The notes under the pieces are model-generated. The model saw only the letters and a list, made by a program, of their open reading frames with translations. It made no database searches and was not told the origin of the DNA. The position numbers and the translations under genes were made by a program. Below are positions 21,870 to 34,354 of a stretch of 64,000 nt of DNA, in pieces; the first letter of the stretch is position 1, and each line of letters begins with the position of its first letter. Source of the stretch: Hofstenia miamia (taxonomy: Eukaryota; Xenacoelomorpha; Acoela); contig SCFE01000066.1 of the NCBI GenBank assembly GCA_004352715.1, positions 244,072 to 308,071 of the forward strand, in the 5' to 3' direction.

Positions 21870-23484
21870 ATTCGAGATTATTTTCTTTCAGAAAAATCAT
21901 ATTTTCAATAAATAAAGCAAACCGGTAATCGGAGAATAAAGCTATCTATAAAATAATTACATCTGCAGCTGCAATTTCCAAGCTGTTATTTCTTCAGAAT
22001 GCTATAGTTTTATATATAGTTCTTATACTATTGAATTGTCGATTCGAATTTCTTAAATTAACGAGAAAAAAATTTTTAAAAAACCATAATATTTCACTGA
22101 ATTTTAATTGGTGATGTTGAATTGTTTTTTCAGATAAAGCTCTACAATTGACATGGCATTATAATAATAATTCGTGATGCAGCACTACATTGCCTATTGA
22201 CACAAAATGTTCATTTCCCATCCTTACTATTATATTTCAAGCGCATATTTTACTACAGTTCTGATATAAGTTTTCTGAAGTGATATTTTTAATCAACCAA
22301 ATCTATAAATTCTGTGTCAGGTTAAGTAAAATCAATTATCCAATCAAATTTAGTTTACAAGTTGTTTGACAATTTTCGTTATATAGATAAGCTTGTATTG
22401 CATCATTTATTGTAAAATTATTTAAGGCAAAATCGATGATTAACAACTTATCATGATTAAATTTATTTGTAAACAAGTTCTCAATTGCCTGCTAATATTT
22501 ATAAAATTGTGAAATTTGAGGTCATCAATGAAGTTCTTCAAGGATCATTTCTTGGCTCTATACTAAAATGTCTGAATGAATATGATCACCTTCAAAAATA
22601 TACAGACATCAATAGCTTGAAACCCATATAGAGAGTTTAATAATATAGAAACGAAAATTGTCTCAAATAATAAAAAAATGCAAGCAAATGATATGTGGGA
22701 AGTTTGAAAGCGAATTGCCTGATGAACTCGATGTTGTTTCTCACATAAAGATACTAGGGCTTGCTATCAATTTTGTTCTAAGTTGGGATAAACATTAATC
22801 AACTGAGAAGAAAAGCTTCATTTAGTAAGTAATATTGGAGACATACAGATTCTAAAAACTATTTGAAGTGATCATCTTATCTGTTTTGATGATGCGTTGA
22901 TGCCTTACCAGTGTTTGTCATATTGAATGATAACCTTAATAATAATGCACAAAAGATATGTAATTGCTCGCTGCGCATTATTAAAGGTTCAAATGAACAA
23001 TTTAAATCCGGTTTTGTTCAAGACCATCCCCTTAATTCTCTAATGCCTTCTCCATCAGAAATAAACCCAAAAGAAGACGTCAAACTAGCTATATAAGAAC
23101 TATTTTAATAGTTATTTTAATTATTTAATACTCCTCTTTTGTAAATTGAATACTTTATTAAACGATTCTCTCTATCAAGAGAATTAATTCATTGGTAAAA
23201 ATTTCATCAAATGACATTTTAGTAATGAAGTCAGGTGATTTTTATATTTAAGGCAAAATGTTTTCAACAATTTGCAATTACCTTAGCTTGGGAAGTCTAT
23301 TTCAAAAACTACATAAAGGAAACTTAAATTTAATGTACCGTAACAATAACCAAAAGAATCATTAAGTTTTATTTATTGTTTTAATTATAAGCTACAATAT
23401 AATATCTCAAGGACAAAATCATTAAAACAAAATTATGGTACATGCCAATATTTTGCTATTTCCTTTAAAATGGGTCTGACATTT
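20097..23484. other. No gene seen; upstream of transporter A
   Basis: More than 3 kb of AT-rich sequence with a short TA tract near 21838-21869. No supported gene, RNA or bounded repeat. Confidence 0.5.
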
Positions 23485-23492
23485 GGCGTACC

Positions 23493-25712
23493 CAGTGGTG
23501 GATTTAAGGAGGGCTATGGGATTGCACTCCCCCCATGAGGGAGCAAAACAGGTTAATTTGTGCAACCTTAGTAAAAAGTAGAATATATCCAAATTAGGGA
23601 CAAATTTTTGCATTTCATTTGCAAAACTATTCAAGGCTTTTGGCAATTATTTGGAAAATATTTGGTAAATTTTTTAAATACCTTGCAAGTTTCCCTAAAA
23701 TTTACAAACCTTGCAAGGATTTGGCAAATGACTGGCAAAACTACAATTTTTTTTTCAAGCAATCTTACACATTTTTAAGAAGATATCAAACATTCCAATA
23801 TTACGCTATTCAGCTAACATCCACCAAGCTTTGGTATTTAATGAAATATAAAATCAGTTGAAAGAACTGCTTCCACAGTATACATAAATGTGAGCACAGT
23901 TAGTAAATAGAATCAATACTGCTTCAGTGCAGATATTAATTAAGACAAGTATTTGTTGAAGAATGTGGCCCCAGGAAGGGCTTTTCTCCCACTTTTCTCG
24001 AAAAAACTACAAATCTCTACCTAACAAATACATGGTCTTTATTTTAGGAGACATTTAAAAAACTTCCTCACTTTTTTGTAAAAATTACTAAATAAGTCCA
24101 CACCTATGAAAATAACTAAAATTCAAGAAAAACCATTGATTACTACATATGCGATATTTTAATTCCCTAGATGCTTGTCGTAGACCATATCCCTGTCTTT
24201 GTTGAAGTCAGCATAAATTGGATATTTCTCAAATACTATATCGTACGCAATCAAAGTGTTCAATGAAACTGGCCCCTTGTATGAATTAGAAAAGCTGTCA
24301 GCTGGATCAATTTACAACCTTTAAGTACACTAATAATATAACATTTCAGATGTTCTGTACATCTAAAGCATTTGTTATAGGGCCTATAGAATCATCAAGT
24401 TTAAATCCTCAACCTCAACAGCAATCAAATATCATCCAAACGCAATGGAATCATCGTTGTTGCTAAGGTGAACACGGGTAAGTATATCAGCATTCTGAAT
24501 GAAAAATTCAATATGTTTTAAAAAAATTACAAATTCTCTAATTCAGATTCTGAAAACTGGCGATCTAGGAGAGGGGGAATTCTGAAATCCCTCCCATGTG
24601 CTAATTTTTTATTCAACATGTTAAATTCACCATATCACATATTTCAAATGATGTTCAAAATCTATTCACAATATTGATTTTTATATATGATTAAAAATTT
24701 AGGATTTTTGTAAGAAAGTTTTACGCATTTCTGAAATTTTAAAACGCTATTTTGCATTAATTTTTCAGATTTTGTTGTACAAAGTAATTACTCATTTCAT
24801 ATAAGAACCTAGTAATATTAGGGTTTCATCATCTCCTTCCTTTTAGTGTTTTGTTTTAATATTAGGGTTTCATCATCTCCTTCCTTTTAGTGTTTTGTTT
24901 TACATGGTAGACGTTTCGATCCCAACCTACAAAAATGCAACTTCATTTCTACATAGAACTTTTATAATCTGCTAATATTATTCAATTCTCAAATCACCGA
25001 TTTGCTAAGAATCACAAGTTTAAAAATTATTGATCGTGCACCCCCTTTCTAGACCTGTTTTTCTCTACTCGAATAATTTGAAATTGTAATTACTAAATGT
25101 TACAGAAAAAATTAATTCTAAAGACCACCAATGCAAATTTAAAGAATTCAGTAAAATTCATTGTCTATGTAATAATGTCTTCTTCTCTCGCCAGATTTCA
25201 CAAAACAATGATGGTGGTATAGTCAATAGAGACCTGGAGAAATTATTCCAATACTGGTCCTGAAATCGGACCGACTCGACAGATGGCGCTACTGGAAACG
25301 AGAAAAATGACATGAGATAGGATTGGTATGGAACCGGGACTAACTTTTTAATTTCAAATGAGACTGGAACCAATTTGGTTTAATATTTGCGATTATATTT
25401 TCCTGCTAGACTAAAATATGTAAGTAACATCTCCATTCAAAATGCAGTTTTGTTAATAATGCATAATTTTAGCAAATAAAATTTTAGAACGGGGCCAGAA
25501 GTAGATATATTTATGTATAGTTATAAATTAAAACGTAATAGTCGAAAGTCCGAACTAGAACATCAGCAAGAACTTTTAAATTGTTATCATAACATTTAGA
25601 GAAATGTATGAGGATTGAAAACTTAATCAAATCTAGAATGAAAAATATTATGAAAAAATTGAGTTTTAAAGCTTCAGTATTCCCCATCCAGAAATTTCTA
25701 GATCAGCGCCTG
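23493..25712. mobile_element. Degenerate hAT element, 2.2 kb
   Basis: The left end CAGTGGTGGATTT at 23493 and the right end, which read inward begins CAGGCGCTGATCT, are flanked by near-identical 8-bp duplications: GGCGTACC (23485-23492) and GGTGTACC (25713-25720). CAG-starting ends with an 8-bp duplication indicate hAT. No transposase domain is recognisable inside, so the element is old or non-autonomous. It contains a perfect 44-bp tandem duplication at 24814-24901. Confidence 0.6.
24814..24901 (+). repeat. Perfect 44-bp tandem duplication
   Basis: Two consecutive identical units beginning AATATTAGGGTTTCATCATC, with no mismatches. Recent slippage or an assembly effect. Confidence 0.95.
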
Positions 25713-25720
25713 GGTGTACC

Positions 25721-26080
25721 ATAATGGTATAAAATGAGTGTGAAATAATTTAGGGAACATGGATGAACCTCAGAGTTAGGTATTCCTTTTCCGTGCATGA
25801 AGTTGTCAAATCGCCATGAAAAAAATAGAAACATAACTTGGCCACAATATTCTATTTCAAGTTTCGAGTTGTTGTGGACATTATGTTCATTGTATTATAA
25901 TAAATATATATACCACAAAGATTAAGCATTCAAAATTATCACTACCCAGATACAGTTAGTTAATTGTTTGGTAAATTTTCGACTGCATTGATTGCCCTTC
26001 GAAAACACAATCGGTGTCCTATTCAGCTAAGGTTGCACGATGATAGTCAAGTCAAGTTTTATATGATTATATATATATAT
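25721..26080. other. No gene seen, ends in a TA tract
   Basis: Non-coding AT-rich sequence leading into the second MITE copy. Confidence 0.5.
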
Positions 26081-26302
26081 TTCGTGAAATCCCTAAAATT
26101 TCAGTGAATTTTGAAATTGGAATTTCACTTACCTAACTTCATAAAAGCATTAAAATATCTAGATACTTCATTTATTTATTGGAGAAATACTAAACCTAAC
26201 CCTAACTCCTCAAACTTAGTTGTTTTATTAAGTTCTTATATGAAATAGCAATTTCACAAATTCACTGAAATTTAAGGGATTTCACGAAAGTCCCAATTAC
26301 AC

Positions 26303-26306
<4 letters not shown>
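26081..26306. mobile_element. Mariner-type MITE, copy 2, ends replaced by TA tracts
   Basis: Matches the interior of the MITE at 11028-11290, sharing TTCACTTACCTAACTT, CTCCTCAAACTTAGTT and GAAATAGCAATTTCACAAAT. The outermost bases of the left arm, and probably some of the right arm, are missing, and TA microsatellites lie directly against the remaining sequence. Confidence 0.75.
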
Positions 26307-26338
<32 letters not shown>

Positions 26339-27064
26339 TATATTTATTACATAAAAATGCGCTTTTTTGACATCTCAGTAATTTTAGAGCAAATGAAAAT
26401 ACAAACCTTTTGCACGTGTGTAGAAAAGAACAACAGATGGAATGAACTGCAAATGAATTGAAATATTAATTGTTAGATATCTATTTTGCTGTTTGTGTTG
26501 GCGGGAGATGAACCGCCACAAGTGTAATTTAGCTACGCATTCACGGCACTTGTCCATTAAAGTACATAATCACAATCAGAAACGTCGCTAGGATTTTCTC
26601 TAAGAGCCGCTAACAAAATGGAAAAAGATAAAGAATTTTCTAGTAGATATAATCAAAAGTTTTTATGAATATAAATATACATAACAATCAGAATAGTTAT
26701 TAGCAAATTGTGTTTTGTGTTGGGGGAATCCATTGATAAGAACCAATAGTTTTACTAAAATGAAATTGCTAAAAATCTGTCAAACGGGATACGAGTCATT
26801 GAGAGTGGGCTGAAATTGTTTGATGAGGCTCGCAGTTGTGAGGGATTTTTCACACAACACACAGACTCTGCACCGCTTGTTTTCTATTTATCATTAGCGG
26901 AATCGTTATTTAGACATACAAATATATATAGTTATCCCAAAGGGCAGTGCTCACCAATCATCTTGATAAAGTAGCGGCAACACGGCGGTTCCTGGGTAAA
27001 TCTAATGTTTTAGAGGAATGACGTAGCTAGAAAATTATTTGTAGTGGGCAAGATATAGTTCATG
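26307..27064. other. No gene seen; weak tRNA-like box B near 26500
   Basis: TA repeats to about 26332, then AT-rich sequence. On the minus strand a GGTTCATCTCC resembling a pol III box B lies near 26507, but no cloverleaf or clear box A supports a tRNA or SINE. Confidence 0.4.
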
Positions 27065-27072
27065 GTCGGCAT

Positions 27073-28027
27073 CAGGTATGTCAATGACCAACCAAAACTC
27101 GACCTATTACAAACGTGATCCGCATCATTTTGACCCATGACCATGACCCACGCAACAAATCATTTGACCCACACACTTTTTGTTCATATACCCCGTGAAA
27201 ACAATTAAAACTCAAGTATATTTACTTATATCAAAAACATAAGCTAAAAAACTTGTTTTTGAACGCCTTTTTGACGACAACTTGTGACTCCATGGCATCA
27301 TCCTCGAGTATATTTGTCAGGCGTGATTATTAGACCAGTGGCAGAGACGATTGTATGGATATATCTACCGAGCAACCAAATACAAGTAAAGCATTTTATA
27401 CTTATAATCACTCCCCCATTCGGGTGGGTTAAAGGTTCGCTCGAAAGCCGCTTCCAATGGAATGGTTGCGGCATATTAAGCCAGCTCGGCTTCTGCAACT
27501 TCGGCGGATGATCGACCTGGCACAGAAACTGGAGATGGAGATGAAACCACTGCACGAAATGCAGCGAAAAGATCAACTTTTCCTTTCTTTACAGGAGTTG
27601 AAGTTGTAACCAAATGGGATGATTCTTGCGATTCGTTGATGCATTCTGAAGATTTGCTAAATTCCTTGTCTATTACACCAATTAGTTATGGTTTTAAGAA
27701 CTCATATTGTGTTTCCTGCAAAAGCAAGATTCGATCCCCTTGGATTGTTGACAAACGAAAACGATCTAAAACTTATATCAAGATAGGTTGCAATGTAGTG
27801 AAGTGAATTTTTCGACGTTCAGTACTTCTTGTTTTCATTGCTTTTTTGCTAGAAAATACAAAAACGAAAATTATAACTGCATGCAGGAGAAGTATAACTG
27901 CTGTCTCTAATTATGGCCCACGACCGAGGCGATACTAAACAGTTTAGTATCTCCTTGCCCACAACCCACCAAAAAGTGACCCATTTGACCCATGGGTTTA
28001 ACGACCCGTGCATCATTGACAACGCTG
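27073..28027. mobile_element. Non-autonomous hAT element, 955 bp
   Basis: Ends are CAGGTATGTCAATGA (left) and, read inward from the right, CAGCGTTGTCAATGATG. They are flanked by GTCGGCAT (27065-27072) and GTTGGCAT (28028-28035), an 8-bp duplication with one change. Both subterminal regions carry clusters of GACCCA/TGGGTC motifs, a common hAT arrangement of transposase binding sites. Short open frames inside show no transposase domain. Confidence 0.7.
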
Positions 28028-28035
28028 GTTGGCAT

Positions 28036-30820
28036 GCATTATTGGTGACTGACTCTAACAATCATTATCCTTATATAATCTATGTAGCCTGTGTGCATTA
28101 TATAGCTTACATAAACATGTTCTGGGTTTTCAATACAACTAGATATATAATAATTAAATAAAATTTTTATAAATCCATTTTTTCAATTCTTACATTGCTA
28201 AACAGAGATAAATATTATATGACTTAAATCTCTTCAAAGTTTGCATTCACAAAAACTTCAAATCTGATAAATTCTATTTAAAAAACACATGTTTTCACAC
28301 ACAAGTGACTATTGTACAGAACGATGCGTTTTTTATGTTAGTATAATACAGCAGGATATTTCAAATGTGCTTCACTATAAATTACACTTCCAATTAATTT
28401 GAAGCAGAACGATCATATTATTTAGGCTTGTACGATTTTTACTACAAGAATTTCTATTTCGATACACTGTAACCAACTAGTTGTTTTACTTGCACTATTT
28501 GCTGCTTATTCAGAATAATGTTAAATAGCTGGAATGCAGTGTAGTGGTATGCACGTGCTATCATTAATAAGAGTGGTAAACTTAATACACATAATAGAAG
28601 AAGAAACCACAATAATTATTTAACTTAACCAAACCGAATTTGTATAATAAAAAATTTCCCCTGCTAAATTTAATATGCCTCTTATATATTAATCTTGTTT
28701 TGATTGCTTGCGTATAGCACTTACGAATCTGTACGTATAAACAGATATTCGACTGAATAAAGCTATTACAGAAATGTTTGAATACACTTGCAAATATAAT
28801 ACAAAATATAAGTAAATATTAATTAAATTGATCCAGGTCTCCATTGAAAATGAAGAAATGTTCTTAGTTACGTACTGGTTCTGTCCCAGGCATTGTTTTT
28901 TGGTCGTGACCCCACAGGAAACTAATTAAACGCTATATTTTCTTTAGTAAAAGGCTTGTTTTAAGAAGCTATGCATTTGGTATCCACGAGCCTCTTCTTA
29001 ATGGATATCTTGAGAATACATTTATGACTCTGATGTGTAGTGAAGAGCGCTCAGCGGACCCCGGGTCACGGGAGGATTCTCATGGCTAAACTAGCCTTAG
29101 TAGTTACACTTCTACTGGTTAAGGTCCGGATCAGTCTGTCACTGTTCAGTCTGTCGACAGTAACCCTGACCACAGTTAAAAGCGATAAGCTTGTTTCTTA
29201 CATATCTATTACGTGCATAACAGAGTCCCATAAGACTGGGATTTGGGAATAATTATTTCAGTGGGAATGGGACTAACTAGGGCCCGGGACCATGAATAAA
29301 GAAACTGGTATCACGAATTTAGGTGCTACTCCAAAATAGAAACTATTTATTGGAACCATTCGACCAGAATTTTTAATGAGACAAATATGAGAAGGAACTG
29401 GGACCAATAAAATTCTGGTCACCCAGAACCCTTGTGTACATGTGTTCTTGGTGCAAATCTTGAACACTGTGTAATGATCGGTTTATTAGGGGATAGTTAA
29501 GCCCCCTGTTTTTTAGAGTCATTGTCCTTGTTTGCTTCAATCAAATGATTTTAGGCTAAGATTTTTTAGCTATCTATACAGGTCATTGTGAAAATTATTT
29601 CATATAATCAAAAAATGGCAAATAGGACTCTAGAATTGTAAACATTTTCGTCCATAGTAGTAAGTTTTAGAAATTTTACAAAATATTTAATTTTTTTAAA
29701 GGTATAATTTTTGTATTTATCAAGTTTAATAATAAAAGTAAGGCGGTAAGGTAACATTAGCTGTTTAAACAATCCATTCTGAACTTATTTTCGCTCATCA
29801 ATCTTTAGCAGGTTATTGATTTTTACTTTCTTTATGAGGTCCTTAGAGTAAAGTCGTTGAGGATGTAGACTATTCCATTTTCCCGATTTCGTCGGGAATA
29901 TTCCGATTTTGGAAAAGATATTCCGAATCTGTGCACAGTCAAAATAGGAGATTTTGAAAGGGCGTGTAAAAAATTTAAACAGTGCTTTTTCCTCAGTAAA
30001 TATAAAATTCTTTTTTTCAATCATTTTGAGTAGGTATAATTCTCTATAAATACGGCTAGCATTCAAATACCAGTGATTATAATATTAGTATAATATTCTA
30101 TAGAAAGCTTTGTTTGCAATCCGATGGTTTCCTTTCATAGTGTATAAATCTGCCTACACACAATATGCCAATTTGCCTTAAATTAGAGGAATAATATCGA
30201 TAATAAAGTTGTTCCTTTACTTTCACTTTAGAAAATCGTAGACTTTCGTAAGAAGGTCCGACGATGGATCGATACTCTGAGGATGAACTAGATAGGATTC
30301 AGTGGGATATTTTAATGCTGACATTTTAGTTTAGGATTTGACAGAACATTACACTTAAACTAAATATACCTTCAAAATTTTACCCGACCCAAAGTAGTTG
30401 TTGGTGTGGTAACTATTTAGCTGTACTTTTGTCATTTATGCCTTTTGAATTTCTTGAGGAATGATACCAACTGTTGTGCTCGGGATACAATGCTATATAT
30501 TATTGGTGAAATTTAGTAGTAGTTTGTTTAGATTGAAAAAATTGATGACATTGATTGTGATATCGAAGATATAATCCTCGGTTTTGAAAAATAGAGCAGA
30601 CGTGAAATTCTACATTTAATATGTATTTTTTTGCCTGAAATGTACTCTTAAAACTTCGGTTTATTCCAAATTCTACCGATTGCATCGAGCATCCAGTCTT
30701 AAAACTCTTGTTCATATTGTTGCATAAAATTTAGAAAAAATTATTTAACATCTCTAATTCGTAGCAAGAGATGTATTAAGAATTTTTTTTGATAATTTAA
30801 GTGAAAGTACAGTAAAAAAG
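28036..30820. other. No gene seen; G-rich degenerate repeat near 29040-29470
   Basis: AT-rich sequence in general. The 29040-29470 part is richer in G and C, with recurring GGGACT/GGGACC words also seen near 25240-25370, which suggests an old dispersed repeat that I could not delimit. Confidence 0.45.
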
Positions 30821-30828
30821 GTTGCAAA

Positions 30829-30966
30829 CAGGGGTGGATACATAAAAAATTTTTAGAGGGGGCCCAATGTAGAATAAAATGCTAAGTGCATAATTTGACC
30901 TTCCCTACCATGTACTGTAAATATAGATTTTGTGCATTTTTTCAAACTCATCACAAATTTTTTAAA
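30829..30966 (+). mobile_element. hAT-like 5' terminal segment
   Basis: CAGGGGTGGATACA, followed by a G-run (GAGGGGGCCC), resembles the 5' ends of hAT elements and the segment at 31437. No right end or target duplication was found. Confidence 0.35.
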
Positions 30967-31890
30967 TTTTAGTAATTGCATGTTGTGTTTTTAGGAAATT
31001 TTTGCATTATGCACCACAAAATAGACCAATTTTTCTTGCATTTTGAATAGCCTAAGATTAAGTAAAATAGAAATGCAGGATCTTTGACAAAAACTCTTAC
31101 TGATCACAAATTTTTTAAAATTTCCTTTGAAGAAAGGCAGCACTACAATACGTATTGCTTCACGATGCAGAAAGGTTTCGTGACGGTATAAAAATTTTAG
31201 TAATTGCATGTTGTGTTTTTAGGAAATTTTTGCATTATGCATCACAAAATAGACCAATTTTTCTTGCATTTTGAATAGCCTAAGATTAAGTAAAATAGAA
31301 ATGCAGGATCTTTGACAAAAACTCTTACTGATCACAAATTTTTTAAAATTTCCTTTGAAGAAAGGCAGCACTACAATACGTATTGCTTCACGATGCAGAA
31401 AGGTTTCGTGACGGTATAAAAATGCAGGCAGATTTCAGGGGCGTACGCAGGATTTTCTGGCGGAGGGGAACATCATCTAGACCAATTTTTCTTGCATTTT
31501 GAATAGCCTAAGATTAAGTAAAATAGAAATGCAGGATCTTTGACAAAAACTCTTACTGATCACAAATTTTTTAAAATTTCCTTTGAAGAAAGGCAGCACT
31601 ACAATACGTATTGCTTCACGATGCAGAAAGGTTTCGTGACGGTATAAAAATTTTAGTAATTGCATGTTGTGTTTTTAGGAAATTTTTGCATTATGCATCA
31701 CAAAATAGACCAATTTTTCTTGCATTTTGAATAGCCTAAGATTAAGTAAAATAGAAATGCAGGATCTTTGACAAAAACTCTTACTGATCACAAATTTTTT
31801 AAAATTTCCTTTGAAGAAAGGCAGCACTACAATACGTATTGCTTCACGATGCAGAAAGGTTTCGTGACGGTATAAAAATTTTAGTAATTG
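30967..31890 (+). repeat. 228-bp tandem array, four units
   Basis: Units start at 30967, 31195, 31423 and 31651, and a fifth begins at 31879 and stops after about 16 bases. The spacing is exactly 228 bp each time. Units are almost identical (one C/T difference noted near 31012/31240). The first 56 bases of unit 3 (31423-31478) are replaced by unrelated sequence of the same length that contains a hAT-like end, CAGGGGCGTACGCAGG at 31437. Open frames in the array are by-products of the repetition. Confidence 0.9.
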
Positions 31891-31989
31891 CATAAATTTG
31901 CAATTGATTACACGGTTTTTCCATTTTTGAAGCCTAATCATAAAAGTGATGATATTTTATATATATGTATATGACTATCACAAATATAT

Positions 31990-32315
31990 TTTATTTATAT
32001 GTATGCTTAGGAAGGGGGAGGGTGAGATTCATTACCAAGAGCATTAGAAAAAAATCATATATTGACGAATTGTATTCATATTTATATATAAAACTAGTAA
32101 AGTGTGCTCATGACTCTACATTACTTAATTATTGGAAATCAAAAGGTCGCATCAAATACCCCAATTTGGCCGTCATTGCCAGACATTTACATGCTACACC
32201 AGCAACACAAAATGGATGTGAAAACGTGTTTAGTGGATGCGGAAACACTTACTGATAAAAGAAATCGCTTCAGTCCAGCAAGTTAATGAACTTTTAGTTA
32301 TATACGATCGTTTAA
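31990..32315 (+). pseudogene. hAT transposase C-terminal dimerisation domain relic
   Basis: Two overlapping frames carry hATC-like sequence: LLNYWKSKGRIKYPNLAVIARHL, then ATPATQNGCENVFSGCG, then, after a frameshift, DKRNRFSPASVNELLVIY. The family pattern is LxYWK...YPxLAxxARxxLxxPATSxxSENVFSxAG...RxxLSPExVxxLL. The S/T of the usual SENVFS is changed and the frame is broken, so it is dead. It may belong to the element whose ends are near 30829 or 31437. Confidence 0.75.
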
Positions 32316-32319
32316 AAAA

Positions 32320-33065
32320 TTTGAACGTTACAATTTTTCCATGAATTTTATTTGAATTGTTGTTGTTAACACAGCCGTTTCTGTACATTTCTGTAATTGT
32401 TCAAATTATGGATATCTTTTAATTGTTGCATTAAAAACTGCAGTATTGCACTTAGTAGTAGTAGTATTAGAAAAAACCACCGACTATAGTAAACAAAATT
32501 ACGGCTAACGGCCGCCTACGGCTAAAGCCTTACGACCAACGGCCGGCTACAAACAAGGCATTACGGCTAACGGTCGATTACGGCTAAAGCCTTACGACCA
32601 ACGACCGGCTACAAACAAGGCATTACGGCTAATTTTCACTGAATACGCAAATAATACATCAAGCAACTATACAAACCTTGCCCAAAACCAGTGAGACAAT
32701 GTTCCACACCAACGAACAGTTCTCTGCGCCAAGTGCACGACTTCAATACCTCGATCTAACAAGCAATGTACTTTAATATAAATAGTCCGCAAACATGTTG
32801 AGGCGATACATTATCAAACCTTCGTCAAACACCAATCAGACAAACGACAAGCATCTACTGGAAACTCGTTTATAGTGAATTAGTTTAAGTTAATTGGTGT
32901 GCTATGACCTGTGCAGTCTTCGTTTTTGATACAATTGTTATTAAATATGTATGTATTTACTTGATAATTATTTTCTCAATAAATGTGTCCTTTGTCCGTA
33001 AGCTCGTGGATTCAGCGCAAATCATCCAAAATACCTTATACCTTTTTGCGGTAGCTATAACAGCC
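32320..33065 (+). other. Possible solo LTR with a 62-bp minisatellite
   Basis: The stretch contains a 62-bp tandem repeat at 32499-32632, a TATA-like TTTAATATAAATAG at about 32773, a CAATAAATGTG polyadenylation-like signal near 32980, and ends in CTATAACA near 33062. That order (enhancer-type repeats, TATA box, polyA signal, CA end) would suit an LTR. The 5' boundary and a target duplication are not found, so this is tentative. Confidence 0.3.
32499..32632 (+). repeat. 62-bp minisatellite, about 2.2 units
   Basis: Units start at 32499, 32561 and 32623. Each contains ACGGCTAACGG/ACGGCTAAAGCC/ACGACCAACG variants, so there is also a shorter internal periodicity. It is clearly less AT-rich than its surroundings. 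Confidence 0.9.
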
Positions 33066-33605
33066 CCGTAGCCACGGGGTCTGGATAGGGACTAACCCCT
33101 TGGAAGGTCAGGCAACCCCTTCCGTACAACAAATCTAAAAGCAAAATCAGCATATAAGAATATAATTTCTTAATTCAATTGTGCTTTCAAAAATGTTATG
33201 AAATGCATTTCCGAAGTCTATTTTGTGTATATTTTCAAAAATTTTTGGCGGGGCTTCGATCCGTTGTTGGTCGCTTACGTAACCCCTACTAGATGACCTC
33301 TCACTTCAGAAAATCCCGCCACGCTAATGCATTTAACACAAAATTAAAATGGTGTAGTCTTGGTAAAATTTCAATATAAATTTTAAGAATGTCGAAATTC
33401 CCATCAAACCCTCCTGAATATGTCGACCCCCTTAGGTGTTGTTGCTGACTACGGACTTGAGCGATAATTTAATAAATCATCGATGACAAGGAAAAGCATT
33501 TAAACTAAATTTTATTAACCACTGTATTGGGCATACATTTATTCTAGATTTTTGTGAGGGTGGTTTAGCTTTAGCATTTTAGTTAAAGTAAATAAATAGT
33601 GCCAT
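33066..33605. other. No gene seen
   Basis: Mixed sequence. Near 33300-33328, AAAATCCCGCCACGCTAATG read on the minus strand resembles the hAT-like end at 31437, but no matching flank was found. Confidence 0.4.
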
Positions 33606-34245
33606 AGAACAGTGATGGACATTCAATAAAAGAACTGTAACCGATGCGACCCGACCCGATCCGACACACAATTTGATCAACCGAACCGGATACGAACCGA
33701 CAATTGATTTCTTTACCCGACTCGACTATCAATTCACTTACCCGAAGAAAAGCAAACGCTCAATGTAAAAATGTACATGAATCACAAACAGTTGATGGGA
33801 AAGTTGTTGACGTTGCTTTCCAAGTATCATACACACAAGATTGTTCGCTAGTTTACTCATTCTGGGAAAGCCTTGTATGATCTCTGGATTGTTCTAGAAT
33901 TGAATGATGTCAAATCTTTATTTGGAGAATTGTTTTTCCGATTGACGCCATCTTTCAAACTCAGACTGATATACCAGCTGTTCTTCTGTCCAGTGTGAAT
34001 CGGGCATTACACGTCATTAGTGGGGCCAATGACATGAAGGACTGCTAACGTATTATGTATTCCACTTGTCCTTTGAAAAAGACTAAAGAACGCGTAAACT
34101 AATTTAAGTTATTGGCAATAACTTGAAAATAATACTGCATTTTATCCAGATTGTCATACCCGACAATTACCCGACAGAGCCTGCGTTCCCGATCAGAATC
34201 CAAATTATTGCAGCTCGACCCGATATCCGACGTCAGTAATGTATA
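33606..34245. repeat. CCGACCCGA-rich degenerate repeat, possible old hAT copy
   Basis: Clusters of CCGACCCGATCCGAC-like words lie at about 33640-33740 and 34140-34230, with AT-rich sequence between. Two motif-rich ends around an AT-rich middle resemble the other non-autonomous hATs here, but no convincing inverted ends or 8-bp duplication were found. Confidence 0.4.
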
Positions 34246-34354
34246 GCGATTCTTCGCATTGAATGTTCTTCAGCGTTTTGTCAATCTTGATCCTAAGCAA
34301 TCTGAACATGATGATGGGTTGTGATTAAAATATTCACTGTTTGTTCGCTATTCA

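Noticed and set aside
26160-26215. CTAACCCTAAC words suggesting telomeric repeats
   Set aside because: Only isolated units occur, and they are part of the MITE sequence.
26495-26580. Possible minus-strand tRNA or tRNA-derived SINE (GGTTCATCTCC box B-like)
   Set aside because: No acceptor stem, anticodon arm or clear box A can be folded.
27284-27576. Overlapping frames on both strands inside the 955-bp hAT
   Set aside because: No transposase motif or codon pattern; the composition follows the GC-richer repeat.
30991-31941. Repeated 60-90 codon minus-strand frames
   Set aside because: They are the same frame recurring in each 228-bp unit, with no domain or start context.
33606-34245. A sixth delimitable non-autonomous hAT with CCGACCCGA ends
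   Set aside because: Ends CAGTGATGGAC and inward CATTACTGACG match poorly and the 8-bp flanks (CCATAGAA and TATAGCGA) do not agree.
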